Made by a program: the position numbers and the translations under genes. From Seriola aureovittata (lineage: Eukaryota; Chordata; Actinopteri; Carangiformes; Carangidae): a stretch of DNA of 64,000 bases. Below the pieces are notes generated by a model, which saw only the letters and a program-made list of their open reading frames with translations, ran no database searches and was not told the DNA's origin. The stretch spans positions 14,455,001 to 14,519,000 of the forward strand of contig NC_079382.1 of NCBI RefSeq assembly GCF_021018895.1. Reading direction: 5' to 3'. Of the stretch, positions 40,436 to 62,300 are shown piece by piece; the stretch's first letter is position 1; the number at the start of each line of letters is the position of its first letter.

Positions 40436-40662
40436 GGGAGAGAAAGTGACTTTTTTTTCTGTGGGGGGTGGTTTTTGGTCTGGGATGTGTGAGTGAGTGA
40501 AAATTTGGATGGGTTGGGTTTGGAGGTGGTGTGTGATGCAGAGGTTTTCATGGCTTTGAAACAATATTTCAATGAGACTCTTGAATGGCATTATATTAAC
40601 TTGTTGTTGTGCAAATTGTAATTTTTAGGTCTATATCTGCCAGACACAGTCACTGAAAAAAA

Positions 40663-40668
40663 ATTAAA
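40663..40668 (+). terminator. Possible poly(A) signal of the coiled-coil gene
   Basis: ATTAAA lies about 230 bases after the TGA stop, following an AT-rich 3' stretch. It is the nearest variant poly(A) hexamer I see. The call rests on motif and position only. Confidence 0.35.
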
Positions 40669-42044
40669 ATACATTACTCTGTATCACTACGCTTAGTCCT
40701 GTAATACAACAGCACCTGGAACATTATGAGCTTAACAACGGTAGAATTTGTTGCATTGCTTTCATGCTAGATTACCACGTGCTGCTCTCTTTAATGCAGG
40801 CGATGACAAGACCGTACAGAGGTTCAACCTGTGCTGCGTGTCAACATATGATTTACTATCACTTCTGCTGTCATCAGATTTTTTTTTTTTCCTGCACTAA
40901 CACATGCGTGTATCATAGTTATTTTTTCTCTCTCTCAGGTGTTTTTTGGAGGATAAGACTGAAGTATAGATTTCACTCTCATCAGGCTGCATGGCTCCTT
41001 CCGCTTTCTGAAACTCTGACACAGGAGTGTTTTGCTCTCCACTGGTTTCCAGTTGTACATCTTCCATAATCTCTTCCCATTCAGTCATGGTCCATTGTGG
41101 TTTCTCTCTAAAATAAAACTAAATATAGAGCCTTAGGGCGATGTTTACCTCCAATCAGCACTTCTGCTGTGACTTACTGGTCTGTACTTAGTGGTTGTGA
41201 GACGTGCAAAAGGGACCATCGGTGGCCAGCAACGTGAAGAAAAATCAATCAATCTTTTACCCTAGATCACATTTGACTTTTTTCTTATGTAATGACTTAT
41301 ATGAATATTATTGCTTTCATCTTTAAAATTCATACATGAAACCATTAAATTATGTATGCTCAAACGTCCTCTTCTTCTCCTTCTTCCTTTTATTGTGGTA
41401 TACCATAGAATGATTACTTAAATACATTTTTTACATAAGTGCAAAAAAATAAAAAGAATTGACTTCAAACTACTAAAACAAAATAGTCTCATGGCCCGAG
41501 GGTCTTAACTGGGAACACTCTGTCCCACAGACGAAATAACAGCTTATATTCATTGTCAAAAAAAAAGGGGAAAAAAAAGAAGAGAAGTCTAAATCTTTTG
41601 GAAAAAAAAAAAAGCTCCTGTGCATCTCTGGGTGGTTGAAACCTGACACTATATGGGCTGTGGTGTTGGAGAGCAGAGAGGGTGAGAAGATAGAAAGCTG
41701 GGTGTCAGTGCCTACCTTCACTGTTGAGGTGCACATCACTCTGAGCTGCTGGTCGAACAGCTGGGAATTCACTACGAGAAGGTAAGAAAAAATAGTACTT
41801 GATCAGATTTGTAATTAGCATGTTTCAATTATCCACACTTTGCACATTTAATGCATGTATTAAACATTAACAAAGAAAACTCACCAGTGGTAACAAGGAA
41901 TTTAATCTGATCTATCATAATACACATACATGTATTAACGGACAAATTACACACACATTCATATTAAGTTGAAGTACTTGCTCCGAGAGTTCAGCTATTT
42001 AGTTGCTATCCTTATCAGTAGTTCTGCAGTGGCTTCTGGGGAAC
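40669..42044. other. Intergenic DNA between the coiled-coil and papilin-like genes
   Basis: Mostly AT-rich with A-runs at 41558-41614. A donor-like AAG/GTAAGAAA near 41780 could end a 5' UTR exon of the papilin-like gene. I have no further support for that. Confidence 0.35.
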
Positions 42045-45000
42045 ATGAACATCCTGCAAATCCTGGGTCTCCTACAGCTGCTGGCTGTACCTGCCTTCAC
42101 TGTGAGTCTCACTTTTAATATTAATAATATTGCACCCTTTGCATGTAAATGTCAGTATTTTTAATACAGATGCAAATCGCATAGAACGCTAAGTACAGTA
42201 TGTCCAAAATCTCAACAGTGAAAAACCCCCCCCAAATGTTTAATTTCTAACACATGTGCCAGCAGTGATGCTGTTTATATGATACAGAGCAGGTTTACAA
42301 ACACGCATTATGCAACATGGAGGGGATCGTTTGTGGTTAAATGTTCCAGCTTCTATTTTGGTGTCTCTAGCATGCTCTTAGTGTGTGTTAGTGGTTGGCG
42401 GTGGGCTATGATATGGTGTGTGAGAGCACTATGTGTTCCAGCGGCAGAGCCAGTAGGAGTTTTATTGGTTTTTTGGGGGGATTTTTTTCAGCTGACACAG
42501 CCAACCCATGACTACTGGGGAGAGTTTGGAGCCTATGGGCCCTGCAGTCGCACCTGTGGCACAGGAGTGGCCATGAGAACCAGAAAATGTATCACCTCAA
42601 GGTAGGACATGGAGTCGCAGGGTGTTATAATGGGATGATAGACTCATCGATTAAAGATTTCTTTCAAGATTAAAGATTTTAGGATTTTATGCGGGGGAAA
42701 GTAGCACAGTAATTATTGTTTTAAATCATCTTTTTTTTTTAATCTCTCACTTTCTCTCTATCTTGCATTCCCTTTTTATTTTTGGTTACAACTTTATTTT
42801 AGATAATTTTATAAGCACATGATCATGAGCATTTAAATGTTTTAGACATGACCAATGAAGCCAAGTGCATTTATCAAGAGTGTGAGATGTTGGTCTTTTC
42901 TGTCTCTTGCAGGACAGATGGAGGACATAACTGCTTGGGATCATCTAAGGCCTTCCGAACCTGTAATACACATGTAATCATATTTAAACTTTTTTTAAAA
43001 TATAAATAACAATATAAATAACATAACATCAACCCTGCACAACCCGCACAAATGTGTCCTAAAGATATACCAATAATCCAACTTTTTGTGTCGCTGTAGG
43101 AATGTCCAGTCGGATCCATGGACTTCCGGGAGGAGCAGTGCTCCCGGTTTGACAGAATGGACTTTCAGAGCAAACGTCACTCATGGGTGCCTTATTATGG
43201 AGGTATAAGACTTATCATACTGTCCAATCACATTATCTGAATCTTGGTGAAGTAATGCTTACTAATGCTAACTAACTTTTAGTGATTTTTTTTTGGATTA
43301 CAAATTACAAAAAGGTTCAATTGAAATGATGGAAACAAATGAGTGACATTACAGTGGTTGTCTTCTTTTTCTGACACTCTATTGCACAACAGTAACCTAT
43401 ATAGGAAACCCTGGCACATTTGGTTCTGAGCAGGACAAACTACATACTCGAAAATAAATGTGTGATTACTGTATCTTTAAAATTCTAGCAACCAATCCAT
43501 GTGAGCTGAACTGTGTCCCAAGAGGACAGAACTTCTTCTATCGACACAAACCTGCAGTGGTAGATGGGACACCATGCTATGTGGGCCGCACTGATATCTG
43601 TGTGGACGGTGTCTGCAGGGTGAGAGCAACACTGAGATTCTGCAGTTAACCTTGAGAATGATATATTTATAGTATGTCAGGAATGATTGATTTCATTCAT
43701 TGTATATCAATGTAAAGCCCACTCATCTATTCTCAAGACCATCACCTCCACACTTGGATAGTTTGAGTCGATTTGTTTAAATGTGTTTTCTTGTAAATCA
43801 GACATCACAGCAATTTGTCTCTTTTCAGATACTGACCCATGGAGAGTTCATGGGTTTGGATGACGACACTAACTCTGTGCACTCCGCTGCTCCTGTTGTT
43901 GTGGCTCCTCACCCGAGGGAGACGCTTACGTACATCTACAAAACCGGTGTGTACGCCGCTTGCTCAGCCACCTGCAACGGAGGCATGCAGTTTCGCAGCG
44001 TGGAGTGCTGGGTTCAGGACCCGATGAACCCCCGTGTGGTGGAAGAGCCTAACTGCATTACCCAGCGTCTGCAGAGGCCGCAGAGTCAGCAGGCTTGCAA
44101 CATGCATCCATGTGCCACGGAGTACAGTGTATCAAGCTTCAGTGTGGTTTGTATCTCGCAATGGGAGGAGGTTAATGATTTAAGAAAAATAGACTAGTAC
44201 ATTTAACTTTTAAAGAACATTGCAAAACACAACAAAGGAATCCCTATCATTGTCCACTTTTACTGTATTTTACAACATCCAAGAGTGAGTGTGGTGGAAA
44301 GACTTTTTCTGTTCACAACAACAACTGATATGAAATAAAGGCTACTAACTGTCTCTGTGTTTATCTATGATGATTTGAATATGCTGTTGTGTATGATGTC
44401 AGTGTTCAGTGACCTGTGGGGAAGGCCAGCAGACGAGGGAGGTGATCTGTGTTGGACCAGGAGGTGAACATCTGGCTGACCGGGCCTGTAGCGGACTGGC
44501 ACGACCTCCTTCTGTCCAGGTCTGCCGCAGGCCTGCCTGTCACGCACACATCACCTGGCATGTGACTGACTACGGACTGGTAAGAATACAAAAAATAAAT
44601 AAAAAAAAAGTATTATGTACTGCAAAGAAAACTTAAAAAGCCTCTTTCATTATTGCTCTGCCTCTTTTTTCTCGTGTCTGCAGTGCACTAGAAGCTGTGG
44701 TGGTGGTGTGAGAGAGAGGAGGGTTAGCTGTTTTGATACAGATTTGAACCCCTACCCAGAGGCCCGGTGTGGACTAGCAAGCAGGCCTGTCACTGTGGAA
44801 GCGTGCAACTCACAGCCATGTCCTGGAGCTCAAAGTAAGCCAAATCTGATGCAGTTATACACAAGCTTGACTGTTTATCCTTGTTTGTATTTAATCAATC
44901 CACTTTCTCTTCAGTGGTCCCAAGTGTACAGGATCCAAGGGCACATGAAAGCACCATGAGAGGATTTGTGCCCCATGTTCCAGGAGAGCCTTCAGGTACA

Positions 45001-46305
45001 TGGAACATGAGGAGACTGTAATGTTATTCTCTTTCTTCAGTTGTTTTATATGCGTATATGTGTAGCCAAAGCAGAAGATGTGCAAAAAAAAAAGAAAAGA
45101 AAAAAAGAAAAAAAAGAATGTGCAACCAGTTATTTGAGCTTAGTTATCACCAAAACCAATTATTTTTGAATTAATGACTTCTCAGGCAATAAAGTAAACC
45201 TGCCTTTACCACATGTTGTTAAGGTTTCTGTCTGGATCATGACTCCACTGCTTCCTCATTTATTTCATGTCTCTCATTCACAAACACAAAGCCCATACTG
45301 TTTCTATACTACCTCACTAAACCATATTTAAATTCAAAAATAAATGATCCAGACAAATTGAACTGCTACCAAATATAATCCTACAAATCAAAAGGCTAAA
45401 CATATATGTCCGTGCATGGCCTGTACAGTAACAGTATGTTTGTTCACGTCTGTGTCTGTGTTTACTCGTTTTAGCTTCCAGACCACAGACAAACATTCAC
45501 CACGAGCCCTACCCTCCTGTGGTTGGCCCTCAATGTGCACAGTCATTTTATGGCTGCTGTCCTGATGGCCATACCTCTGCCACTGGACCCAGGAATGAGG
45601 GCTGTTTCCAAGAGGACTGTGTTCGCACCAGGTAGCGCTGCCTCCTGGGTCCCATCCTTGTAACCAATATATTGGAAATTTCCCCACTGTGGGACTAATA
45701 AAGGAATATCTCATCTTCATATATGACAAAAATGAATTGCTCAATTTAAAGTGTTTACAACTTGAATAAAAATAACATCGCTCTTCTTTAGGTTTGGCTG
45801 TTGTTTGGATGGGGTGACTACAGCTCAAGGATTTGGAAGAGCTGGATGTCCTGAATACCAGACGACTGTGGTAAGAATCACATGTGTTCCTGATTTTGTT
45901 TCAATAAACTTAATAAATCTGTTAAATAATGCTATCATTCGGCTTGTAGAGTTAATACATTTACCAGCTACAGTATCCTGGATGATATCCTAACAGTTGC
46001 TATCTCTACTCCTTTCTCAGGAGCGCCCACCACCCCCTGTAACTCCATCCGCTGGTAATGTGTGCTCTCTGCCTCGTGATGAGGGCCCCTGTGATACCTG
46101 GAAGGTCCGGTTCTACTATGACTTGGGCACCAGTAAATGTACCGAATTCTGGTATGGAAGCTGCCAGGGCAATGGCAATAACTTTGTGTCCCTGGAGGCA
46201 TGCCAGAGAGAGTGTGGGGGTATGGTGAGGGAGCCCCCACCTGCACCTCGCAGTGGGACCCCAAGGAGAGGGCCACCCAGGGGTGCTCTAAGGGCAAGGG
46301 CATAA
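42045..46305 (+). CDS. Papilin-like secreted matrix protein, compact form (569 aa, 12 coding exons)
   Basis: Exons: 42045-42101, 42492-42601, 42913-42973, 43100-43202, 43489-43619, 43829-44146, 44403-44579, 44684-44834, 44915-44995, 45475-45631, 45792-45870, 46021-46305. All introns are GT-AG and phases agree. Residues 1-19 form a hydrophobic signal peptide on their own exon. Thrombospondin type 1 repeats follow at about 26-76 (CSRTCGTG), 190-252 (CSATCNGG), 253-312 (CSVTCGEG) and 311-366 (CTRSCGGG). An ADAMTS-type Cys-rich segment (about 77-154, ending DGVCR) lies between the first and second. Two 28-residue GCC modules (417-440, 445-468) resemble a segment of vertebrate papilin. A Kunitz domain (490-540) has canonical Cys spacing of 9/25/33/46/50 but Asp500 at P1. 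The protein ends in a short Pro/Arg-rich tail. Known papilins are much longer, with an ADAMTS spacer, more Kunitz or Ig domains and PLAC; I do not see these. Expected role: extracellular or basement-membrane matrix. Paralogue identity is not settled. Confidence 0.85.
45674..45720. repeat. LINE/SINE-like 3'-tail fragment in papilin-like intron 10
   Basis: The stretch reading GGAAATTTCCCCACTG, then TGGGACTAATAAAGGAATAT, has the form of a common teleost retroposon tail. A related motif in the opposite orientation occurs at 55309-55347. I assign no family by name without a repeat library. Confidence 0.5.
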
Positions 46306-46810
46306 TCTTGCACACCACTAATACCTCCAGTACACAGGATAACCAGGATGCCCTCACTATGAAGCTAATCACACATGTAGTGTATATTTACATACATGAA
46401 GACAGACACAAACATGTACTGTAAGACATCCCACATTTCATTAAAAACATTACATTTACATTACAAATGATCTAGATAACAAATAAGTAATCACTGCTGT
46501 AGATTCTGATTTTTATTATCTTTTTGATCCTTGGCATTTTGTTTGTGACACTAACTATATTCATTTGTGTTTTTTGCCTCATGGTTCAGGACTGAAATAA
46601 ATGTATGTCAATGTGATTATCCAAATTAAATCATAAACCCAATCAATAAATCTTCAGCTCTCCAGTAACCTTGAAAAAATGGTGTGGTTTATCTGTGTCC
46701 CTGTCTTATCTTACAATGTTTCCAAAATGGCACTTTATTTGGATTTAACTCTTTATTAAAGCACTGTTCAGTTTACAATAAATAAATACATTATACACAG
46801 TGATGTGATG
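46306..46810. other. 3' UTR and downstream DNA of the papilin-like gene
   Basis: No ORF with family resemblance continues after the TAA at 46303. Candidate poly(A) signals of AATAAA type occur near 46596 and 46645. I searched this stretch for further Kunitz, Ig or PLAC exons and saw none. Confidence 0.5.
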
Positions 46811-47083
46811 TAATTAACTACATTTACTAAAGTACTATAGTTAGGCCTAAATACAGGGTTGAGGTGATACTAGGGGATTCTCCTTTTACAGTGCATAATA
46901 AATACTGTCACATTTGATACTTATTTTGCTATTAAGCAGGCTATTTTTACTTGTGCAAGAGAATGATGTTATGGATTTGCAAGACTTTTACTTTTACTTT
47001 TGTAAATAAAAGTCTTGAGTATTTTTACTTTATGGGATTGCTACTTTTACTTAAGTAAAGGATGTAGATACTTTTTGGTCCAC
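46811..47083. mobile_element. Degenerate MITE-like element (ACTTTTACTTAAGTAAAGGAT family)
   Basis: The stretch begins with ACTACATTTACTAAAGTAC. It ends with TACTTTTACTTAAGTAAAGG followed by ATGTAGATACTTTTTGG. This matches my memory of a very common teleost non-autonomous DNA transposon, often classed as hAT-like. It is diverged and codes for nothing. It ends about 250 bases before the erh start codon, so it lies in or next to the erh promoter. Confidence 0.6.
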
Positions 47084-47333
47084 GAACAAAATGTTTCTAG
47101 ACACATTACAAATGACTGATCTTGCAGTTTTAATGCCAGACATTTATTTTGAAACAAAGCCTTTATTTTGAAGGCACTTCACTTTGCAACCGGAAAAAGA
47201 TTTTTTTCATTTCCCCTGAATATTTTTGCTCAAACAGCTACATCGCACGGGGGGGTTGAGAAGCAATAAATAGCGCTTTTTTTGCAGTTTTGCATCCACA
47301 ATAATTATAACAGTGTCTACAGTCAGCAAAAAC
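47084..47333 (+). promoter_or_regulatory. erh promoter and 5' UTR region
   Basis: These 250 bases lie between the MITE-like element and the erh ATG, so the transcription start must be here or within the element. They contain a CGCACGGGGGGG run near 47244 and a TATA-like AATAAATAGC at 47265-47274. The exact start cannot be read from sequence. The assignment is by position. Confidence 0.4.
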
Positions 47334-48919
47334 ATGGTAAGCTTGTTTGTTTTTACGCTTAAAGAGGGAAAAACTCCCAATATTATTCACAATAGCTCTT
47401 GTTAAGCCATCACAGCTAAGCTAACAAGCTTCGAGGCTAACGTTTACTACTCTGTCAAACATGTATTCTGTCCCACTTGCTCTGTTGATATAAAGACAGT
47501 TTCAACCTAAGGTCTTCATTAACTCATCTCTGCATGCTAAACCCAAATATGGATGAAGGATGTTGGGTCTTTTATGAAAGATAAGCCACTATATTAACTT
47601 CACAGTGAGTGTTCTGTTGCTAAATAACCAGCGTTTACCTCCTGATTGAAAATCTCTGGGGAGAAGGTTATAGGAGTGCTTGTTGTGTCAGAGACACAAC
47701 GTCACATCGACGGCATCACTCAGGTATTTAATGTGACAAAAAGAACTTTGTATTTTGTATTTATTAAATACTATCAATCATCTTTACAGTCGCATACAAT
47801 TTTGCTTGTCCAACCGACCAAGAGACCTGAGGGCCGCACGTATGCTGACTATGAGTCAGTGAATGAATGTATGGAAGGTGAGTCTGCAGCCGTTTTAAAG
47901 TACTATTCATTAGTAAGTCAAAGTGCTGTTTTGTCATTACATGTGGCGTAATGAATGTAGACTAAAACCATATTTCATTATTGGCACATATTTTTTTTTA
48001 ATTGAACAATATTCCCGTTTTCACTGTAAGCATAGTTATGCTATTCTGTCATCAATGAGTGTAAGCTCATTCAGCACCTTATATTTCCCTCATAAAATAT
48101 GCTTCGGACTGTTTACAGTTTGGGATGTGAGTGCCAATATAAATGCAATTTAATGCAGTTGTGTAAAAGAATTACAAGTGTAAGAAGTTTTACATTTATT
48201 TTGTAACTTCTTAGTTCCTGAATGGTAAGTATACTGTAAAAAAGACATGACATAACTTTAATGTATATATGTGCATGAACTGGAATTGATCCTATGATAT
48301 TTCAACTGAATGCTAGTCTGATATACAGAGTACCACTGGACACTTTTTTATGCTTAAAACATTTAATTGTTTGTCAAGTTGTCTCTTTATTAATCCTGTG
48401 TTGTTTCTCCTGTATCTCTCCCTTTTAGTGAAAGCTGTAGTGTTCCCCAATGAACCTTGTTACATTGGTGTGACTGAAGCAATATACACTAAATTATATA
48501 TTTTTTATTTGTAACGTTTTAGCTATTTTCTTTTGATGCACACTGGAAATAGTTTTGCTTCTGTTCAGCATATTCTGCACATCTCTTCCAGGTGTTTGCA
48601 AAATGTATGAAGAGCATCTGAAGAGGATGAATCCAAACAGTCCCTCCATCACTTATGACATTAGTCAGTTGTTTGACTTTATAGATGACTTGGCTGATCT
48701 TAGCTGTCTTGTGTAAGTATGATCTGGCTGGTGAACCAGTTATTTGATTGACAACCATCCTTGCGGTGGGTGTGTTGGTCACTTCCAGTAAAAGTATCAT
48801 TTTCATTTTTTAACAGGTACAGAGCTGACACCCAGACATACCAACCATACAACAAAGACTGGATCAAAGAGAAGATATATGTCCTGCTGCGGCGTCAGGC
48901 TCAGCAGGCAACAAAGTAA
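47334..48919 (+). CDS. erh: Enhancer of rudimentary homolog (104 aa, 4 coding exons)
   Basis: Coding exons: 47334-47336, 47790-47877, 48592-48712, 48817-48919, all bounded by GT-AG with consistent phase. The first coding exon supplies only the ATG. The product begins [19 protein letters not shown], and segments such as [15 protein letters not shown] and [19 protein letters not shown] make the family unmistakable. Its length of 104 residues equals the human protein as I recall it. ERH is a small, very conserved, homodimeric nuclear protein with a beta-sheet/alpha-helix fold. From family knowledge, it binds partners in mRNA splicing and decay, small-RNA biogenesis and chromatin silencing. The C-terminus here reads QATK, where I recall human QAGK. 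It follows the papilin-like gene by about 1 kb and precedes ppp4r3 by about 2 kb, on the same strand. Confidence 0.97.
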
Positions 48920-49384
48920 AGGCATCCATGACAGGTTGTCCTGCTACACACACCTGGAAAGAGTTTACACTGCACTACATTTCCACAGCATCGTATAGAT
49001 CTGTGTATATGGACAACATTATCAATTTGAGGGGTGGGTTTTCACATTATACTATACATTGGGAAAGGAGAGGGTTTGAAAAATGGGGTAAAGTCAGAAT
49101 GTTGTGCTTCATATTGAAATGGAGTCATCCCCTGCAGCATGCATATGTTTGTTACATCACGAGGAGAGGGGGATTCATGGCTGCAAGGACTAACTTATTG
49201 ATGGAGAGGGATCCATGCTTGGAAAAGTCCCCCACAGGCCAGATGCAAACAATTTTTGTTTGTCAAATTTTTAGTAGTGTGCTTTCCCTAAAAGTTATAT
49301 GAAATGTTTTTTTTTATACCTTTACTGGGCAGTTGGATTCAAACATGTTGTGGATTTTGAATGCAGGTGATTTATTTTTGACTG

Positions 49385-49564
49385 AATAAATATCTGCAGA
49401 CTGACTTTCCTATTAATTTAACTGATTCCGGTAGATTTACATATTTCATCTGTTATTATTATTATCATTACTATAGCCTATCATGGTGTAAAATGCTGTT
49501 ATCGTTTTGCATAGCATCTGATTTCTTCTATCCCTGTTGTTTTCTTTGATTTAAACAAAATAAA
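49385..49564 (+). terminator. erh 3' UTR poly(A) signals
   Basis: Two AATAAA hexamers follow the erh stop, at 49385-49390 and 49559-49564. Either could direct cleavage, giving 3' UTRs of about 0.5 or 0.65 kb. The call rests on motif and position. Confidence 0.5.
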
Positions 49565-49889
49565 CTGTTTTCTGACTAGCCTCCACTCTTGAATATATAA
49601 CCTTTCATACAAGGGGGGAAACATTTTCTTGTTAAGAGTCAGAGTCTCATGGTAAAAAGTTGCTTGTCAACAAGGATCATCATTTGGATCTACATGTGTC
49701 AAATGGTCGGACTACCGGGTGAATATGACGCAAAGTGGCTGGATGGTAAGTATAATATTTATCGGACAGAGTTAATGCTGGGTGTTGCAGGACGAGCCAT
49801 TTCTGCCCCTTATAATTGTTATGTTACTGTCTCTTTAAATGTGGCGGGCTGCCCTGTTGTTGCTGTGCTGGAAACCCCGTACTGATTCT

Positions 49890-50891
49890 GAAGGGACCCA
49901 AGATGGCTGAATACTCGCGGGGGGGTAGTTAGCAATTATCTGAGCAAGACGTCGGGAATGAATGGCAAATAGCATTATAATGTGAAGCGTAACGTTGAAG
50001 TAATTATACGACTACAGTTTGTTGGATTGCATAATTTTTGGGATGCATGAATACCAGTATGGAGAGAGTGGTCTCTCCGCGGCCCCGAGCCAGAACATGG
50101 CGGAACACTTGGGGCAGATATAGCGGCTAACGCTAGCTAGCTGGCGTATTATTCAGACACAATTAGAAACATTGGTCCAGGGTATACACGGTGTCTTTGG
50201 TCCGCAGGTGTGAAATAATGTTATCGGTGCACAGGTCTGGACATTTTACTTCAAAGGGTTGTTTAACATTGAATATGTGGAACGTAGGTAGCTAGCGTAC
50301 TAGCGAACTAGTCAACTCGTAAGGTTTGCTAGCTAACGTAACTGGCTAACGTTGCCCGCAAGCGTACAGACTGTACTAATAAACAGGCAGGGTGTTGTGG
50401 GAGCCATTGGTCGTAACAGTGGGGCTTATTCTGAATACTCCCCACTCAACTGTATGTTAGGAGTTTGTAACGTCTGTCAGCTCTTGTTTTGTCGATTAAA
50501 ACTTAGCTAACGTCAATGCCCTCCGCACTGTAAATTAGTCTGTCGTTAGCTTGCTACAATGGTCTGTAAGCTGATTTTGTGTGGCGCGTTGCCTATAACC
50601 CTAGCAAGATAAGTTTTAAGGCAGCTCGTCAATATAATCAGATATTGTAGTTGTAACTGCAGAATTGATCGGGGTCTCTTCCTGGGTTCTCGTCCAGGTA
50701 TTCCAGTTTTAAGGTGCTTCAAAGAAGTGTTAGCCTGGTTGACCCCTGACACAAGTAAAGTCAGTACCGCATTGTAGAGGTGAAGAGGTGTAAAAAGTGA
50801 ACTGAAGTTGTGGCGTTACAAGGTGAAGCAGACACCCTGTAAAAGCCAAGAAGGTCCGGGAGGGGGAAACCGGTTACATCCACCTGCCAGG
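49890..50891 (+). promoter_or_regulatory. CpG-richer promoter and 5' UTR region of ppp4r3
   Basis: CpG density is visibly higher here than in surrounding DNA (for example TCTCCGCGGCCCCGAGCC near 50075). Two YY1-type sites occur: AAGATGGC at 49900-49907 and ACATGGCGG at 50095-50103. Many GCTAGC/GCTAACGT words cluster at 50130-50360, a composition often seen at teleost transcription starts. The ppp4r3 ATG follows at 50892. An upstream non-coding exon is possible but not resolved. Confidence 0.5.
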
Positions 50892-61346
<10,455 letters not shown>

Positions 61347-62300
61347 AGAAGCATCACTGTCTCAGTTTGTGCTCTGCTCAGACAGTTTCAGTGCTTAGAC
61401 TTAACACAGGAATGATCAAACTTGTAAACAAATTGAATGAATGAAAGCCACCGCTCTCTTGTCAGTGGGTGGCCCAAGAGGAGCAGACTGTGAACACATT
61501 CAGAGCCTCCTCAGACTAGCCCAGACTCGTTCATACAAGTGCCAATCAGGAGACCAGTAGTGGAAAACGTCTGAAATGTGGAACAGACGAGTTAAAGTTG
61601 GGGGGGGAAGATCGCACTCGAGATCTTCAGCGGACTCGGATGGTATGAAACAAGTTGGAGTTTGGTAATTTAGCAACTGGAGGAAAAGACCACATACAAA
61701 AACATGTACAAGCAGACTGAAATCCCAGAGAGCTTGCAGGCTCGGACCATAACCCACTGCCCCCCGCCCCCCACTCAGGGAAGGACATCACAGCGGCCCA
61801 GATGGGTCGGCCAATTCAGACCCAGAACCACAACTCGCACCCTATCCCCGCCTCAGAATCCTTTCTACTTCTTTTCTCCTCTGCTCTTTCTCCCTCTCTA
61901 TGTCTGTTGCTTTTTGTCCCCTTTTTTTAAGTTAGTATATAGGACCAGACGGGAGGCAGCATGTGGCAAAGAGCTGTCCTTGTTGTCGTTTGATGATGTC
62001 ATCAGTGTCGTCGTTCCTCAGCGGATGTTCTTTCTCTGACGAGAAAAAAGCCAGCAGTTTCTTCATTGTTTTCTTTTTTTTTTTCTCTATTTGTCTCAAT
62101 CTTTCTCCTGTTTTTTGTAAATGACAACAAAAAAGACCTGCCTTTAAATGTTCAGGACGTTTTCGGTCACACTTGAACAGGTTTTTAAAGACCTCAGTAG
62201 GTGAGCTAGTTTTACCCTTTTTGCCCTTTGAAACTGCAGATTTTTTGGAGAATTTGTAATCCCGTCTTGATTAAAGATTGAGTGGAATTCTAGATGTGAT
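61347..62300 (+). other. ppp4r3 3' UTR
   Basis: The transcribed tail after the stop is inferred from the ATTAAA at 62270. It contains a GGGGGGGG run near 61600 and pyrimidine-rich stretches near 61860-61930. The minus-strand ORF at 61500-61757 and the plus-strand ORF at 61704-62039 within it resemble no family I know. Confidence 0.45.
62270..62275 (+). terminator. Possible poly(A) signal of ppp4r3
   Basis: ATTAAA at 62270 lies about 0.9 kb after the TAA stop (61344-61346). T-rich DNA follows. Other weaker candidates exist downstream, so the 3' end is uncertain. Confidence 0.4.

Noticed and set aside
46207..46230. Possible splice donors (GTATGG, GTGAGG) just after the Kunitz domain
   Set aside because: They could extend the papilin-like gene, but I found no further Kunitz, Ig or PLAC exon before erh, and poly(A) signals follow soon after the TAA.
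49649..49885. 78-codon ORF upstream of ppp4r3
   Set aside because: It lies at the start of the CpG-richer promoter area, has no family resemblance and is not in phase with any ppp4r3 exon.
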